This document shows, piece by piece, positions 1 through 6,649 of a DNA stretch of 20,496 bases. Made by a program: the position numbers and the translations under genes. This stretch comes from an uncultured Bacilli bacterium (GTDB lineage Bacteria; Bacillota_I; Bacilli_A; RF39; UBA660): the NCBI GenBank assembly GCA_944363805.1, contig CALVVH010000020.1:1-20496 (forward strand), given 5' to 3'. Below the pieces are notes generated by a model, which worked only from the letters and a program-made list of their open reading frames with translations, searched no databases and was not told the DNA's origin. Position 1 is the stretch's first letter. Every line of letters starts with the position of its first letter.

Positions 1-2
1 AC

Positions 3-68
3 CGTGATGTTAATGCAAGTGTAAATATAATGTTTGAAGGTTTAAAAATGTATGTAAATAGATTATAA
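3..68 (+). CDS. tnpB: TnpB (IS200/IS605 accessory nuclease), C-terminal end only
   Basis: Partial gene entering from the left edge. The open frame reads RDVNASVNIMFEGLKMYVNRL and stops at 66-68. The D-x-NA-x-NI pattern matches the last RuvC segment of TnpB/OrfB proteins, where the Asp is the third catalytic carboxylate. TnpB is an RNA-guided DNA nuclease carried by IS200/IS605-family transposons. Only about 21 residues are visible, so whether the gene is intact cannot be judged, but the stop position and the structured RNA-like sequence directly after it fit an undamaged 3' end. The family call rests on one short motif plus this context. Confidence 0.72.
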   Translation, partial: RDVNASVNIMFEGLKMYVNRL

Positions 69-200
69 TCTAAATAGATGAACAAAAAAAGTAGGGTGGC
101 GACCATCCAAAGTTGGTCTATGGAGAGTCTGAAGGACTCTATGAAGTAGAAATGCCTTGTAGTGATGCAAGGATAGTCAAACTTGTTTGACTTTTGTTCT
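69..200 (+). ncRNA. Omega-RNA-like right end of an IS200/IS605 element
   Basis: Directly downstream of the TnpB stop is a non-coding stretch with consecutive hairpins: 101-105 with 114-118 (gacca/tggtc), 124-129 with 135-140 (agagtc/gactct), 155-159 with 168-172 (ccttg/caagg), and a perfect 8-bp hairpin at 175-182 with 185-192 (agtcaaac-tt-gtttgact). In TnpB systems the 3' end of tnpB and the transposon right end form the guide-RNA scaffold, and the guide is the flanking DNA just outside the element. By analogy the element would end near 193-205. The exact boundary is inferred, since no left end or empty site is available. Confidence 0.6.
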
Positions 201-210
201 AAAAAAAGAA

Positions 211-240
211 TTAGAAATAATTTTAAAATTTTGCTATAAT
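211..240 (+). promoter_or_regulatory. Promoter of the carD-like gene
   Basis: Extended -10 tgcTATAAT at 232-240 with a weak -35 (ttagaa, 211-216, spacer 18). Transcription would begin near 246, just before the hairpin at 249. It lies immediately outside the inferred right end of the IS200/IS605 element. Confidence 0.6.
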
Positions 241-248
241 GTAAACGA

Positions 249-294
249 GTAGCTATAAATATGGCGTAAGTCCAGTTTTATAGCTACTTTTTTT
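249..294 (+). terminator. Leader hairpin with U-tract (attenuator-like) before the carD-like gene
   Basis: An 11-bp perfect stem (249-259 with 277-287, gtagctataaa/tttatagctac) encloses a 17-base loop and is followed by seven T residues at 288-294. It has the form of an intrinsic terminator, but it sits between the promoter and the ribosome binding site (aaggag, about 297-302) of the next gene. It could therefore be an attenuator, or make a short RNA of about 48 bases. The loop contains a small tgg/cca pairing (262-264 with 272-274). No known riboswitch aptamer was recognised. Confidence 0.6.
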
Positions 295-310
295 AAAAAG
301 GAGAGGATAA

Positions 311-774
311 ATGAAAGAAGTCGGCGACTACATTGTTTGTCATAAACAAACTTGTAAAATATTAGATATTATCGATAATTATTATGTCTTAGAACCAATT
401 GCAGATACTACTTTAAAAATGAAAGTTCCCACTGACTCTAAAATCTTACGTGATTTAATAAAAAAAGAAGATATTCCGGCATTACTTCAAGAAATACCAA
501 ACATAAAAACAGTCATTAATAGTGAACGAATGATGGAAAATACTTATAAAGAATTACTCCAAAGAGGAATTATGAAGATTTAATAACTGTCATTAAAACA
601 GCTTATCTGCGCAATGAAAACCACAAAAATAACAATAAAAAGATTAGCGATAAAGATAATGATTATTTTGCTCAAGCCGAAAAATATCTATATTCTGAAT
701 TAGGTGTAGTCCTTGGTTTGGATTTTGAGGCAACTAAACAATATGTGATCGATGTAGTAAGTCAAAACATTTAA
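311..774 (+). pseudogene. CarD/CdnL-type RNA polymerase-binding regulator, split by a one-base frameshift
   Basis: The first frame (311-583) begins MKEVGDYIVCHKQTCKILDI, the Tudor-like N-terminal domain of CarD/CdnL regulators that bind the RNA polymerase beta subunit. It stops after about 90 residues. From about 568 the frame with codons starting at 571 continues YEDLITVIKTAYLRN...KISDKDNDYF...YLYSELGVVLGLDFEATKQYV to a TAA at 772-774, which is the helical C-terminal domain of the same family. Joined, the product would be about 154 residues, normal for the family. The simplest explanation is loss of one A near 566-570, where RGNYEDL became RGIMKI. It may be a real mutation or a sequence/assembly error. 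Ribosome binding site aaggag, about 8 bases before ATG. A convergent terminator follows. Confidence 0.8.
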
Positions 775-806
775 AAAGTAAATAGTCCAAAGCCTATTTA
801 CTTTTT
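773..806. terminator. Bidirectional terminator between carD-like gene and xre
   Basis: A 13-bp perfect stem (773-785 with 794-806) with loop 786-793 has an A-run on its left arm and a T-run on its right arm, so it can terminate transcription from both sides. It overlaps the stop codon of the carD-like gene and the last codons of the convergent xre gene. Confidence 0.8.
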
Positions 807-1030
807 TCAGCTATTATACTTTTCGGATAAGGTGTTCTATCATCTGTTCTATATAAAATATAATCGATACTCGTATTATAAAAATCTGCAAGAGCCATCA
901 AGCCATCGTATGAAAGTTCATTTTCACCATTTTCATACCTTGAATACTGTTGCTGAGATATGTTAAGTATCTTAGCCATGTCTTTTTGTAGTAAATCCTT
1001 ATCTTCGCGCATTTCTCTAATTCTGTTCAT
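794..1030 (-). CDS. Xre/Cro-CI-type helix-turn-helix repressor
   Basis: A 78-residue protein that is almost entirely one helix-turn-helix DNA-binding domain of the Xre family. The segment QKDMAKILNISQQQYSRYEN (about residues 15-34) is the typical helix-turn-recognition-helix, followed by the usual hydrophobic helices (LMALADFYNTSIDYIL). It has no sensor domain. It is divergent from the surface-protein gene at 1148, and the intergenic region holds two 19-bp dyads that are natural operators for it. Autoregulation and repression of the 1148 gene are inference from that arrangement. Its ribosome binding site reads taggtgat on the minus strand. Its own -10 is weak and was not assigned. Confidence 0.85.
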   Translation of the reverse strand: MNRIREMREDKDLLQKDMAKILNISQQQYSRYENGENELSYDGLMALADFYNTSIDYILYRTDDRTPYPKSIIAEKSK

Positions 1031-1072
1031 TGTATCACCTAAAACAATTTTATCCTACACGTTAAATTTGTA

Positions 1073-1101
1073 TTGACATATACTCATAAAATGGGTATAT
1101 T
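1073..1101 (+). promoter_or_regulatory. Sigma-A-type promoter of the 1148 surface-protein gene
   Basis: Consensus -35 TTGACA at 1073-1078, a 17-base spacer, and -10 tatatt at 1096-1101. The predicted start is near 1107. Both 19-bp dyads overlap or directly follow it. Confidence 0.75.
1080..1098. promoter_or_regulatory. Operator-like 19-bp dyad 1
   Basis: ATACTCATAAAATGGGTAT: arms ATACTCAT and ATGGGTAT with one mismatch, around a 3-base centre. It covers the spacer and -10 region of the promoter. It shares the half-site ATACTC with the dyad at 1110, and the centres of the two are 30 bases apart. Confidence 0.6.
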
Positions 1102-1109
1102 ATTATTGT

Positions 1110-1128
1110 ATACTCGGTTAACGAGTAT
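1110..1128. promoter_or_regulatory. Operator-like 19-bp dyad 2
   Basis: ATACTCGGTTAACGAGTAT: perfect 7-base arms ATACTCG/CGAGTAT around gttaa. It covers the expected first transcribed bases of the 1148 gene. Same length and half-site as the dyad at 1080. Confidence 0.65.
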
Positions 1129-1147
1129 TATACGAGGAGTGTAGTAA

Positions 1148-2944
1148 ATGAATTTAAAAAGTAAGAAACAGTTATTTTTTATGGTGATTGGTGCGCTAAC
1201 TTTAATTATTGTAGTATTAAGTGCAACATATGCTTATTTTGTTGCTCAAAGTAGTGGAAGTTCTAATACTAATGTCAATGTTGGGACTAATACAACTGAC
1301 AACTTATCATTCGAAGTGGGAAATTCTATAAATCTAAACATAACTCAAGAAAACTTTGCCCAAGGTTTGGGAAACCAAGCAGGCAGTACCACTGCTAGTG
1401 CCACCCTTACAGCCAATAATGCGACGAATAGTGCCACCAGAAATTATTACCTATATTTAAATATAACAAGTAATAACTTTGAATACACAGTAGATAGCGA
1501 TACACCAGAATTGATTTTAACGATAGAAAATCCCGAGGGTACCGAATTACAAACTCTATCTGGCTACAAATATGTAGAAGTAGGAGAAGTATCGGGATTT
1601 GATATAACAACAGCAAGTGATGTAATTACTCTAGCAGATAATTATGAAATAACTTCAACAGGAACAGAAACACAAACTTGGAATATCACGGTAACATTTA
1701 TTAATTTAGATACTGACCAAGTAGAAAATGCAGGTAGAACATTTGAAGCAGTTTTAATAATCCAGGAAGAGCCAATACAAACTAGCGTAAACTTTGCAAG
1801 TTATATAACAGAAACAATATATACAGAAGATGGCGAAAACGGATTATACTTACATGATGGTCAAGGAACATATACAAATTCTGACCAAGAAGCCGGAGAC
1901 AACTCATACAGATTTAGTGGTGGAGATTATCAAGTAACAGAGAAAGCAACAAGTGAGGGATTAACCAGAATATATACAGCAGCTAATACTGAAAGTGATG
2001 GGGTAATAAATTTTTATTGTAATGGAGCAAAACAATTTGTAGGTTACGCTTGTGATCCTACACAAGAACATTACTACACAACAGAGTATAATGAAGAAAC
2101 GCATTACGAAACATTAGAATCTGCATTAGTTCAAGCAGTAACAGATGGCTATTTAACAAGTGATAATATCAAAAACTTCGTATGCTTTGGTCCAGGAGCA
2201 AGTGAAAGTTCATGTTCAGAAGATAATTTATATCGAATTGTTGGAGTATTTGATGGTCAAGTCAAACTAATCAAATATGATTATGCTGATACAACTATGC
2301 TAGGAGAAGATGGAGATTATAGCTATATAGATACGTCATATTTTCTTAGTGGAGAAAGACTAACACATGACATATGGTACAGATATTATTGGAATAATAA
2401 TGAAAGTGATTCTCAAATTAATTGGGAAACAAGTAAGTTAAATACAGTGAATTTAAATATTAATTATTGGAATTATCTAACAACAGATTGGCAAAGTTTA
2501 ATAACGGATAATACATGGACTACTAGTAAAAATCTGCATGATAATATAGCTATGAAAAGCACTGCAATAGTATATGAAAATGAGATAGTAAATCCAGCTG
2601 AGCCTGCTACATATCAAGATGAAATAGGATTGATATATGTATCAGATTATATGTATGCAGTAGATCCAAGTGGTTGGCAAAATGTAGGGCTGGATGAAAA
2701 TATTGAGCGGGATTATCGGTCAATTAAAGGAGTTAATTGGCTGTATATGGGAATTGCAGAATTGACAATTTCCCAAATTATTGAATCTGATAACGTTTTT
2801 CATATTAATGATAGAGGGAATATAGGTGGTAATGCAGCAGATTTTAGCCTTGCTGTCCGTCCTGTATTCTACTTAAAATCAAATGTCCAAATCTACAAAG
2901 GTCACGCCGGAACCCAATCAGATCCATACCGCCTGGTAATATAA
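1148..2944 (+). CDS. Large secreted/anchored surface protein with C-type-lectin-like C-terminus (paralogue A)
   Basis: A 598-residue protein. Residues 9-31 form one hydrophobic segment ending ATYAYF, the end seen in SipW-type (TasA/camelysin-like) signal regions. An Asn/Thr-rich beta-type domain follows (about 35-215), then a middle region with two Cys pairs (FYCNGAK..YACDP and FVCFG..SSCSED). A C-terminal domain (about 340-598) contains DEIGLIYVSDYMYA, AVRPVFYL and SDPYRLVI; it looks like the DUF6273/C-type-lectin fold found in variable surface proteins. It is closely similar throughout to the protein at 18596-20401, but its last 60 codons are AT-rich like the rest of the genome. A strong promoter with two operator-like dyads lies upstream, with a divergent Xre gene. 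Location outside the membrane is well supported; its ligand is unknown. Confidence 0.75.
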   Translation: MNLKSKKQLFFMVIGALTLIIVVLSATYAYFVAQSSGSSNTNVNVGTNTTDNLSFEVGNSINLNITQENFAQGLGNQAGSTTASATLTANNATNSATRNYYLYLNITSNNFEYTVDSDTPELILTIENPEGTELQTLSGYKYVEVGEVSGFDITTASDVITLADNYEITSTGTETQTWNITVTFINLDTDQVENAGRTFEAVLIIQEEPIQTSVNFASYITETIYTEDGENGLYLHDGQGTYTNSDQEAGDNSYRFSGGDYQVTEKATSEGLTRIYTAANTESDGVINFYCNGAKQFVGYACDPTQEHYYTTEYNEETHYETLESALVQAVTDGYLTSDNIKNFVCFGPGASESSCSEDNLYRIVGVFDGQVKLIKYDYADTTMLGEDGDYSYIDTSYFLSGERLTHDIWYRYYWNNNESDSQINWETSKLNTVNLNINYWNYLTTDWQSLITDNTWTTSKNLHDNIAMKSTAIVYENEIVNPAEPATYQDEIGLIYVSDYMYAVDPSGWQNVGLDENIERDYRSIKGVNWLYMGIAELTISQIIESDNVFHINDRGNIGGNAADFSLAVRPVFYLKSNVQIYKGHAGTQSDPYRLVI

Positions 2945-2945
2945 A

Positions 2946-2974
2946 AAGCCTAGTCTTTAATGACTGGCTTATTT
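2946..2974. terminator. Bidirectional terminator between paralogue A and tmcAL
   Basis: Stem 2946-2950 plus 2952-2955 (aagcc, bulged t, agtc) pairs with 2962-2970 (gactggctt). A-rich on the left and T-rich on the right. It overlaps the end of the convergent tmcAL gene. Confidence 0.7.
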
Positions 2975-4053
2975 CTTTGTTCAAATTTATAAGTATTGGT
3001 ATCATTTATTAAATCATATACAATACTTGCTTGTAATTCATATTTGTACTGCTTAGAATCTTTATTGACAATAGTGGGTATTTTCAAATCTTTTAACTTA
3101 TTTAAATATTGTTGACCATTACGATTAAATCCGAGTATCTTAATGTATTCTAATTCATTATTATCTTCTTTTTTTAAAGATACTAAAATATGGACAAACA
3201 TTCTATTTAATTTGTTGTAGGTATATCTTTTAGTTTTAATATTGTTTATAAATTCTTCCATATTTTTAGAACTATTGATAAAGCTTTTTAAACGATATTC
3301 AATTCCTTCATCAACATCTAAATATGTATTTAAAAAATCACAAGTATTTATTTTGTATTTTAATAATTTAAAGTAATTATCTTTGTTAATATTAATAATT
3401 TTATCTACCACATTATTAGGTACAAATCTAGTAATATCTTCTTTACTATTTAATTTATTTCGAATATTAGATGCACTAATTATGTTTTCATTACTAACTA
3501 TATCGTGATAACTGTTGGTCCTTTTAATTGTTGTAATTTCAATTGAATAATTGTTTTTTATTATGGCTTTAGCATAAGAAATACCTAAAAGATCGTTGGG
3601 TAAAAATTGAAAATCTTCTTCTAATGCTTTAGCTAGGGCAGTAGGGTAATTAAGTCCTTGTGCTAAATATTCTTTGACCTTTTCATCATAGCTACCACAT
3701 AATTCTTTTTTTGCTAGAGTTTTAATTTTTTTGACATCATTTGACTCACTTCCAAATATTAATCTGTTTACGTAGAAATTATTTAGTATTTTTAAAGAAA
3801 TACTAGCAAAAGTATCTGCAGATTGAGTCCCATGTACAAATGGTAATTCTAAAACAATATCAATATTATTTTCTAAAGCAATTTTAGTCTTATCTTCCTT
3901 TGTAAGTATCGACATTTCTCCTCGTTCTAAAAAATAACCATTTAAAACCAGAATTATTAAAGAATCTGGATACATTTCCTTTATTTTATTTAGATGATAT
4001 ATATGCCCATTATGTAAAGGGTTATACTCACAAATTATACCGATTACTTCCAT
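2950..4053 (-). CDS. tmcAL: tRNA(Met) cytidine acetate ligase
   Basis: A 367-residue member of the TmcAL (YlbM) family, which uses ATP and acetate to make N4-acetylcytidine at the wobble base of elongator tRNA-Met. The N-terminus carries the nucleotidyltransferase signature EYNPLHNGH (residues 9-17, HxGH motif). Family blocks GYFLERGEMSILTKEDKTKIAL, LPFVHGTQSADTFA, IKRTNSYHD and ISASNIRNKL follow in order. It is somewhat shorter than the Bacillus protein (about 415). The start has ribosome binding site agaggt. The upstream hotdog thioesterase gene ends only 8 bases before it, so the two are probably one transcript. Confidence 0.9.
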   Translation of the reverse strand: MEVIGIICEYNPLHNGHIYHLNKIKEMYPDSLIILVLNGYFLERGEMSILTKEDKTKIALENNIDIVLELPFVHGTQSADTFASISLKILNNFYVNRLIFGSESNDVKKIKTLAKKELCGSYDEKVKEYLAQGLNYPTALAKALEEDFQFLPNDLLGISYAKAIIKNNYSIEITTIKRTNSYHDIVSNENIISASNIRNKLNSKEDITRFVPNNVVDKIININKDNYFKLLKYKINTCDFLNTYLDVDEGIEYRLKSFINSSKNMEEFINNIKTKRYTYNKLNRMFVHILVSLKKEDNNELEYIKILGFNRNGQQYLNKLKDLKIPTIVNKDSKQYKYELQASIVYDLINDTNTYKFEQRNKPVIKD

Positions 4054-4061
4054 GTTAACCT

Positions 4062-4436
4062 CTATTTAAAAAAGTAATATGTCGAAGACATTATCGCTAT
4101 AAGTTCTTCTTTATCATTATAGATATTAGCTTTTAAGACACTCGTTGTTTTTCCATATTTGACAACTTCACTTGTAGCAATAAGATATTTGCCAGTCCCC
4201 GGTTTTAGAAAGTTAATATTGGCATCTAATGTTACTGCATCTTTTCCTGTACTTCTACAAGTTATGCCCATTACTGTATCTCCCAAAGAAAATATCAAGC
4301 CTCCATGAATAATACCATAAGGATTTAAAGATTTATCAGTTATGTTTAATCTAACTTTACTTACTTTTTCATTGGCTTCTTCGATTATAATATCATTATG
4401 TTTTAAAAAGCCATTTTGTTCATTTAATATATTCAT
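4062..4436 (-). CDS. PaaI-type hotdog-fold acyl-CoA thioesterase
   Basis: A 124-residue single hotdog domain. The segment NPYGIIHGGLIFSLGDTVMG (residues 38-57) holds the HGG motif (44-46) and a conserved Asp (53) used by PaaI/4HBT thioesterases to hydrolyse acyl-CoA thioesters. Length is normal for the family. The substrate cannot be read from the sequence. It is the first gene of a two-gene minus-strand unit with tmcAL and divergent from miaA. Ribosome binding site gaggagag lies just upstream of the ATG. Confidence 0.85.
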   Translation of the reverse strand: MNILNEQNGFLKHNDIIIEEANEKVSKVRLNITDKSLNPYGIIHGGLIFSLGDTVMGITCRSTGKDAVTLDANINFLKPGTGKYLIATSEVVKYGKTTSVLKANIYNDKEELIAIMSSTYYFFK

Positions 4437-4456
4437 AATATTCTCTCCTCGAAAAT

Positions 4457-4494
4457 ATTATATCATTTTAAATAGGCAAAATCTATGCTATAAT
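4457..4494. promoter_or_regulatory. Divergent promoter pair: thioesterase-tmcAL (-) and miaA (+)
   Basis: Plus strand: extended -10 tgcTATAAT (box 4489-4494) with a poor -35 (ttttaa, 4466-4471). Minus strand: -10 TATAAT at 4462-4457, about 20 bases before the thioesterase start. Leaders of roughly 12-15 bases are implied on both sides. Confidence 0.6.
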
Positions 4495-4512
4495 ATGCCC
4501 AGGTGGTTTGTT

Positions 4513-5376
4513 ATGATTATTGCAATTGTTGGCCCTACAGGGGTGGGAAAAACCAAATTGAGCGTCGAACTAGCAAAGCGATTTGCTGGGATAATTATCA
4601 ATGCCGATGCTGTTCAAGTATATCGTGGTTTAGATATTGGTAGTGCTAAGGTAACTGAAACTGAAAAAGAAGGAGTCCCACATTTTTTGTTTGACATCAA
4701 AAATCCTGATGAATTATATACCGTAAAGGATTACCAAACTGATGCTCGCAATCTTATGGCTAAATATTTGAATAAAAACATTATATTTTGTGGAGGAACT
4801 GGCTTGTATTTGAGTGCAGCTTTATATGATTATCGTTTTTACGAAGATGAAACTAGTGAAACTTACGATAATCTAACTACTGCTCAATTATACGAATTAG
4901 TCTTAAAAAAATATCCGGACACTAAAATTGATTCTCATAACCGCCAACGTCTAGTAAGAGCCTTAAATAAAAAAGTTGTTACACTAGTTGAACCTAAACT
5001 TTTATATAAAAATGTCATAATTATCGGTTTAACTACCACAAGGGATAATTTATATGATATAATTAATAATAGGGTAGATGAAATGTTTACTCAAGGGCTT
5101 ATATCAGAGGTAACTTCCTTGCATGAAAAGTACCCTAAATCTCGCGTCTTAAAGACAGCTATCGGGTATAAAGAAGTAATTGGCTATTTAAATGGTGAAT
5201 ATACTTTAGAAGATGCCAAAGATTTAATCAAGAAAAATAGTCGACATTATGCCAAAAGACAGTATACTTGGTTTAACAACAAAATGGATGTTAATTGGTT
5301 TGAAGTCAATTATACTAATTTTTCTGAAACAATTGCAAAAGTTACAGACTTTATTAATAAAAAAATAAAAGAATAA
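4513..5376 (+). CDS. miaA: tRNA dimethylallyltransferase
   Basis: A 287-residue MiaA, which transfers a dimethylallyl group to A37 of tRNAs reading codons that begin with U. Visible motifs: P-loop GPTGVGKT (7-14), NADAVQVYRGLDIGSAK (30-46, with catalytic Asp32; the usual Ser is Ala here), GGTGLYL (94-100), and the C-terminal block AIGYKEVIGYL...YAKRQYTWF. A longer open frame exists to 4342, but its added residues are not family-like. ATG 4513 follows aggtgg at 4501-4506 and starts exactly where MiaA proteins start. The next gene begins within 12 bases, suggesting co-transcription. Confidence 0.95.
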   Translation: MIIAIVGPTGVGKTKLSVELAKRFAGIIINADAVQVYRGLDIGSAKVTETEKEGVPHFLFDIKNPDELYTVKDYQTDARNLMAKYLNKNIIFCGGTGLYLSAALYDYRFYEDETSETYDNLTTAQLYELVLKKYPDTKIDSHNRQRLVRALNKKVVTLVEPKLLYKNVIIIGLTTTRDNLYDIINNRVDEMFTQGLISEVTSLHEKYPKSRVLKTAIGYKEVIGYLNGEYTLEDAKDLIKKNSRHYAKRQYTWFNNKMDVNWFEVNYTNFSETIAKVTDFINKKIKE

Positions 5377-5388
5377 ATGGTGATGCGA

Positions 5389-6609
5389 ATGAATACTAGA
5401 AAAAAAGGAATAATTTTATTATGGGTTAGTATTTTTATTATATTTACTTGCCTTACTTTTTTTATAATTGGTTGTAACTCTAGTTACTTAATAAATGATT
5501 TAGCTAGAAGAATTTTTTTAGGAGGTTTAATTCTAGCTGTAATACTGTTAGCTTACAGTATATTTTTACTTATTAGATTCCGTCTTTCTCCAGCATTTAA
5601 AAAAGCTAAGTTATTGATAGTATCTATTATTATAGGTATTTATGCTTTGGGATGTTCTTCGTTTTTGTTTATTTTATATGGCCCATACGATAACTTTCGG
5701 ACATGGTTAATTACTACTGCTATGGCTACAATGAATCATCAACATTATTGTCGGTGGTTTTATTCGAACGATACTATCGAAAAAGTCTTATCTCAAAATT
5801 ATGTTTCGGGAGAAGGAGATTCAACTGATCCATCTTTAATAACTTTTGATAAAACTGAATTCTACAGTAATGAATATGAACGCGAAATTTTAGAACATGA
5901 CGAAGATGCATTGTATAAGTTAATCGAGTTTGAAGTCAATGGCTGTGATGCTTATCTTGCAGCAATATATGATCCAAGCAAAATAAGTGTTGGGGTAAGT
6001 AAATATATCGGCGTTGGTGGTCAATATATTTATGATATGGCCAAACAACAAAATGCTGTACTAGCTATCAATGGTGGAGGATTTTACGATCCTGGCTACA
6101 ACAGTAATGGTGCCAATCCTCTGGGAGTAACTATCGCTGGAGGAAAGATAATTACTGATGATGCCTATGCTTCTAATAGCGGTGGTATAATCGGCTTTGA
6201 CTTTGCTAATAAACTCGTCTTGCTTCGGGAAGCTGATGCAGATGATGCTATTAAAATGGGCATTAGAGATGCTGTTACTATGGGACCGTTTTTGATTGTC
6301 AATGGCGAAATGGCTGACATCCGTGGTAATGGTGGCTGGGGCTATGCTGCTAGAACTGCAATAGGTCAACGAAAAGATGGCATTGTTTTGCTTTTAGTTG
6401 TTGATTCAAACGAATTTCGAACTAAAGGAGCATCGATTAAAGACCTTGCCGAAATAATGGAAAGATATGGCGCTATAAATGCTGCAAACTTAGATGGTGG
6501 AACATCTAGTGCTATGGTTATAAATGGAAAGCTAATCAATGACCCTATCAATTCCGCTTTGGAACACAAAACTAGAGGAATACCTACGATATTTAAAGTA
6601 GTAGAATAA
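5389..6609 (+). CDS. Membrane-anchored phosphodiester glycosidase-family (NAGPA-like) protein
   Basis: About 406 residues. Three hydrophobic segments lie near the N-terminus (about 6-30, 38-63 and 74-97). After them is an outward-facing catalytic-type domain with the family blocks AINGGGFYDPG (about 226-236), GWGYAARTAIGQ (about 317-327) and NLDGGTSSAM (about 367-376), as in mammalian NAGPA and bacterial phosphodiester glycosidases that remove sugar-phosphate caps from glycans. A cell-wall or capsule substrate is inference. Alternative starts at 5377 and 5383 exist; 5389 is preferred because ggtgat sits 4 bases upstream. It directly follows miaA. A long hairpin follows the stop. Confidence 0.82.
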   Translation: MNTRKKGIILLWVSIFIIFTCLTFFIIGCNSSYLINDLARRIFLGGLILAVILLAYSIFLLIRFRLSPAFKKAKLLIVSIIIGIYALGCSSFLFILYGPYDNFRTWLITTAMATMNHQHYCRWFYSNDTIEKVLSQNYVSGEGDSTDPSLITFDKTEFYSNEYEREILEHDEDALYKLIEFEVNGCDAYLAAIYDPSKISVGVSKYIGVGGQYIYDMAKQQNAVLAINGGGFYDPGYNSNGANPLGVTIAGGKIITDDAYASNSGGIIGFDFANKLVLLREADADDAIKMGIRDAVTMGPFLIVNGEMADIRGNGGWGYAARTAIGQRKDGIVLLLVVDSNEFRTKGASIKDLAEIMERYGAINAANLDGGTSSAMVINGKLINDPINSALEHKTRGIPTIFKVVE

Positions 6610-6613
6610 AATC

Positions 6614-6645
6614 AAATGACTATTCGTATTATTGAATAGTCATTT
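6614..6645. terminator. Hairpin terminator between convergent genes
   Basis: A perfect 12-bp stem (6614-6625 with 6634-6645, aaatgactattc/gaatagtcattt) around an 8-base loop lies between two convergent genes. The T-tract is short, so it may act on both strands. Confidence 0.65.
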
Positions 6646-6649
6646 TAAA

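Noticed and set aside
4342..4512. Upstream extension of the miaA reading frame
   Set aside because: The added residues are not MiaA-like and overlap the divergent promoters and the thioesterase gene; the ATG at 4513 has a good binding site and matches the family start.
6061..6569. Minus-strand open frames inside the phosphodiester-glycosidase-like gene (and similar ones inside lepA, hemW, trmH and the 1148 gene)
   Set aside because: They lie opposite well-supported genes, have no binding sites or recognisable motifs, and are shadows of the coding strand.
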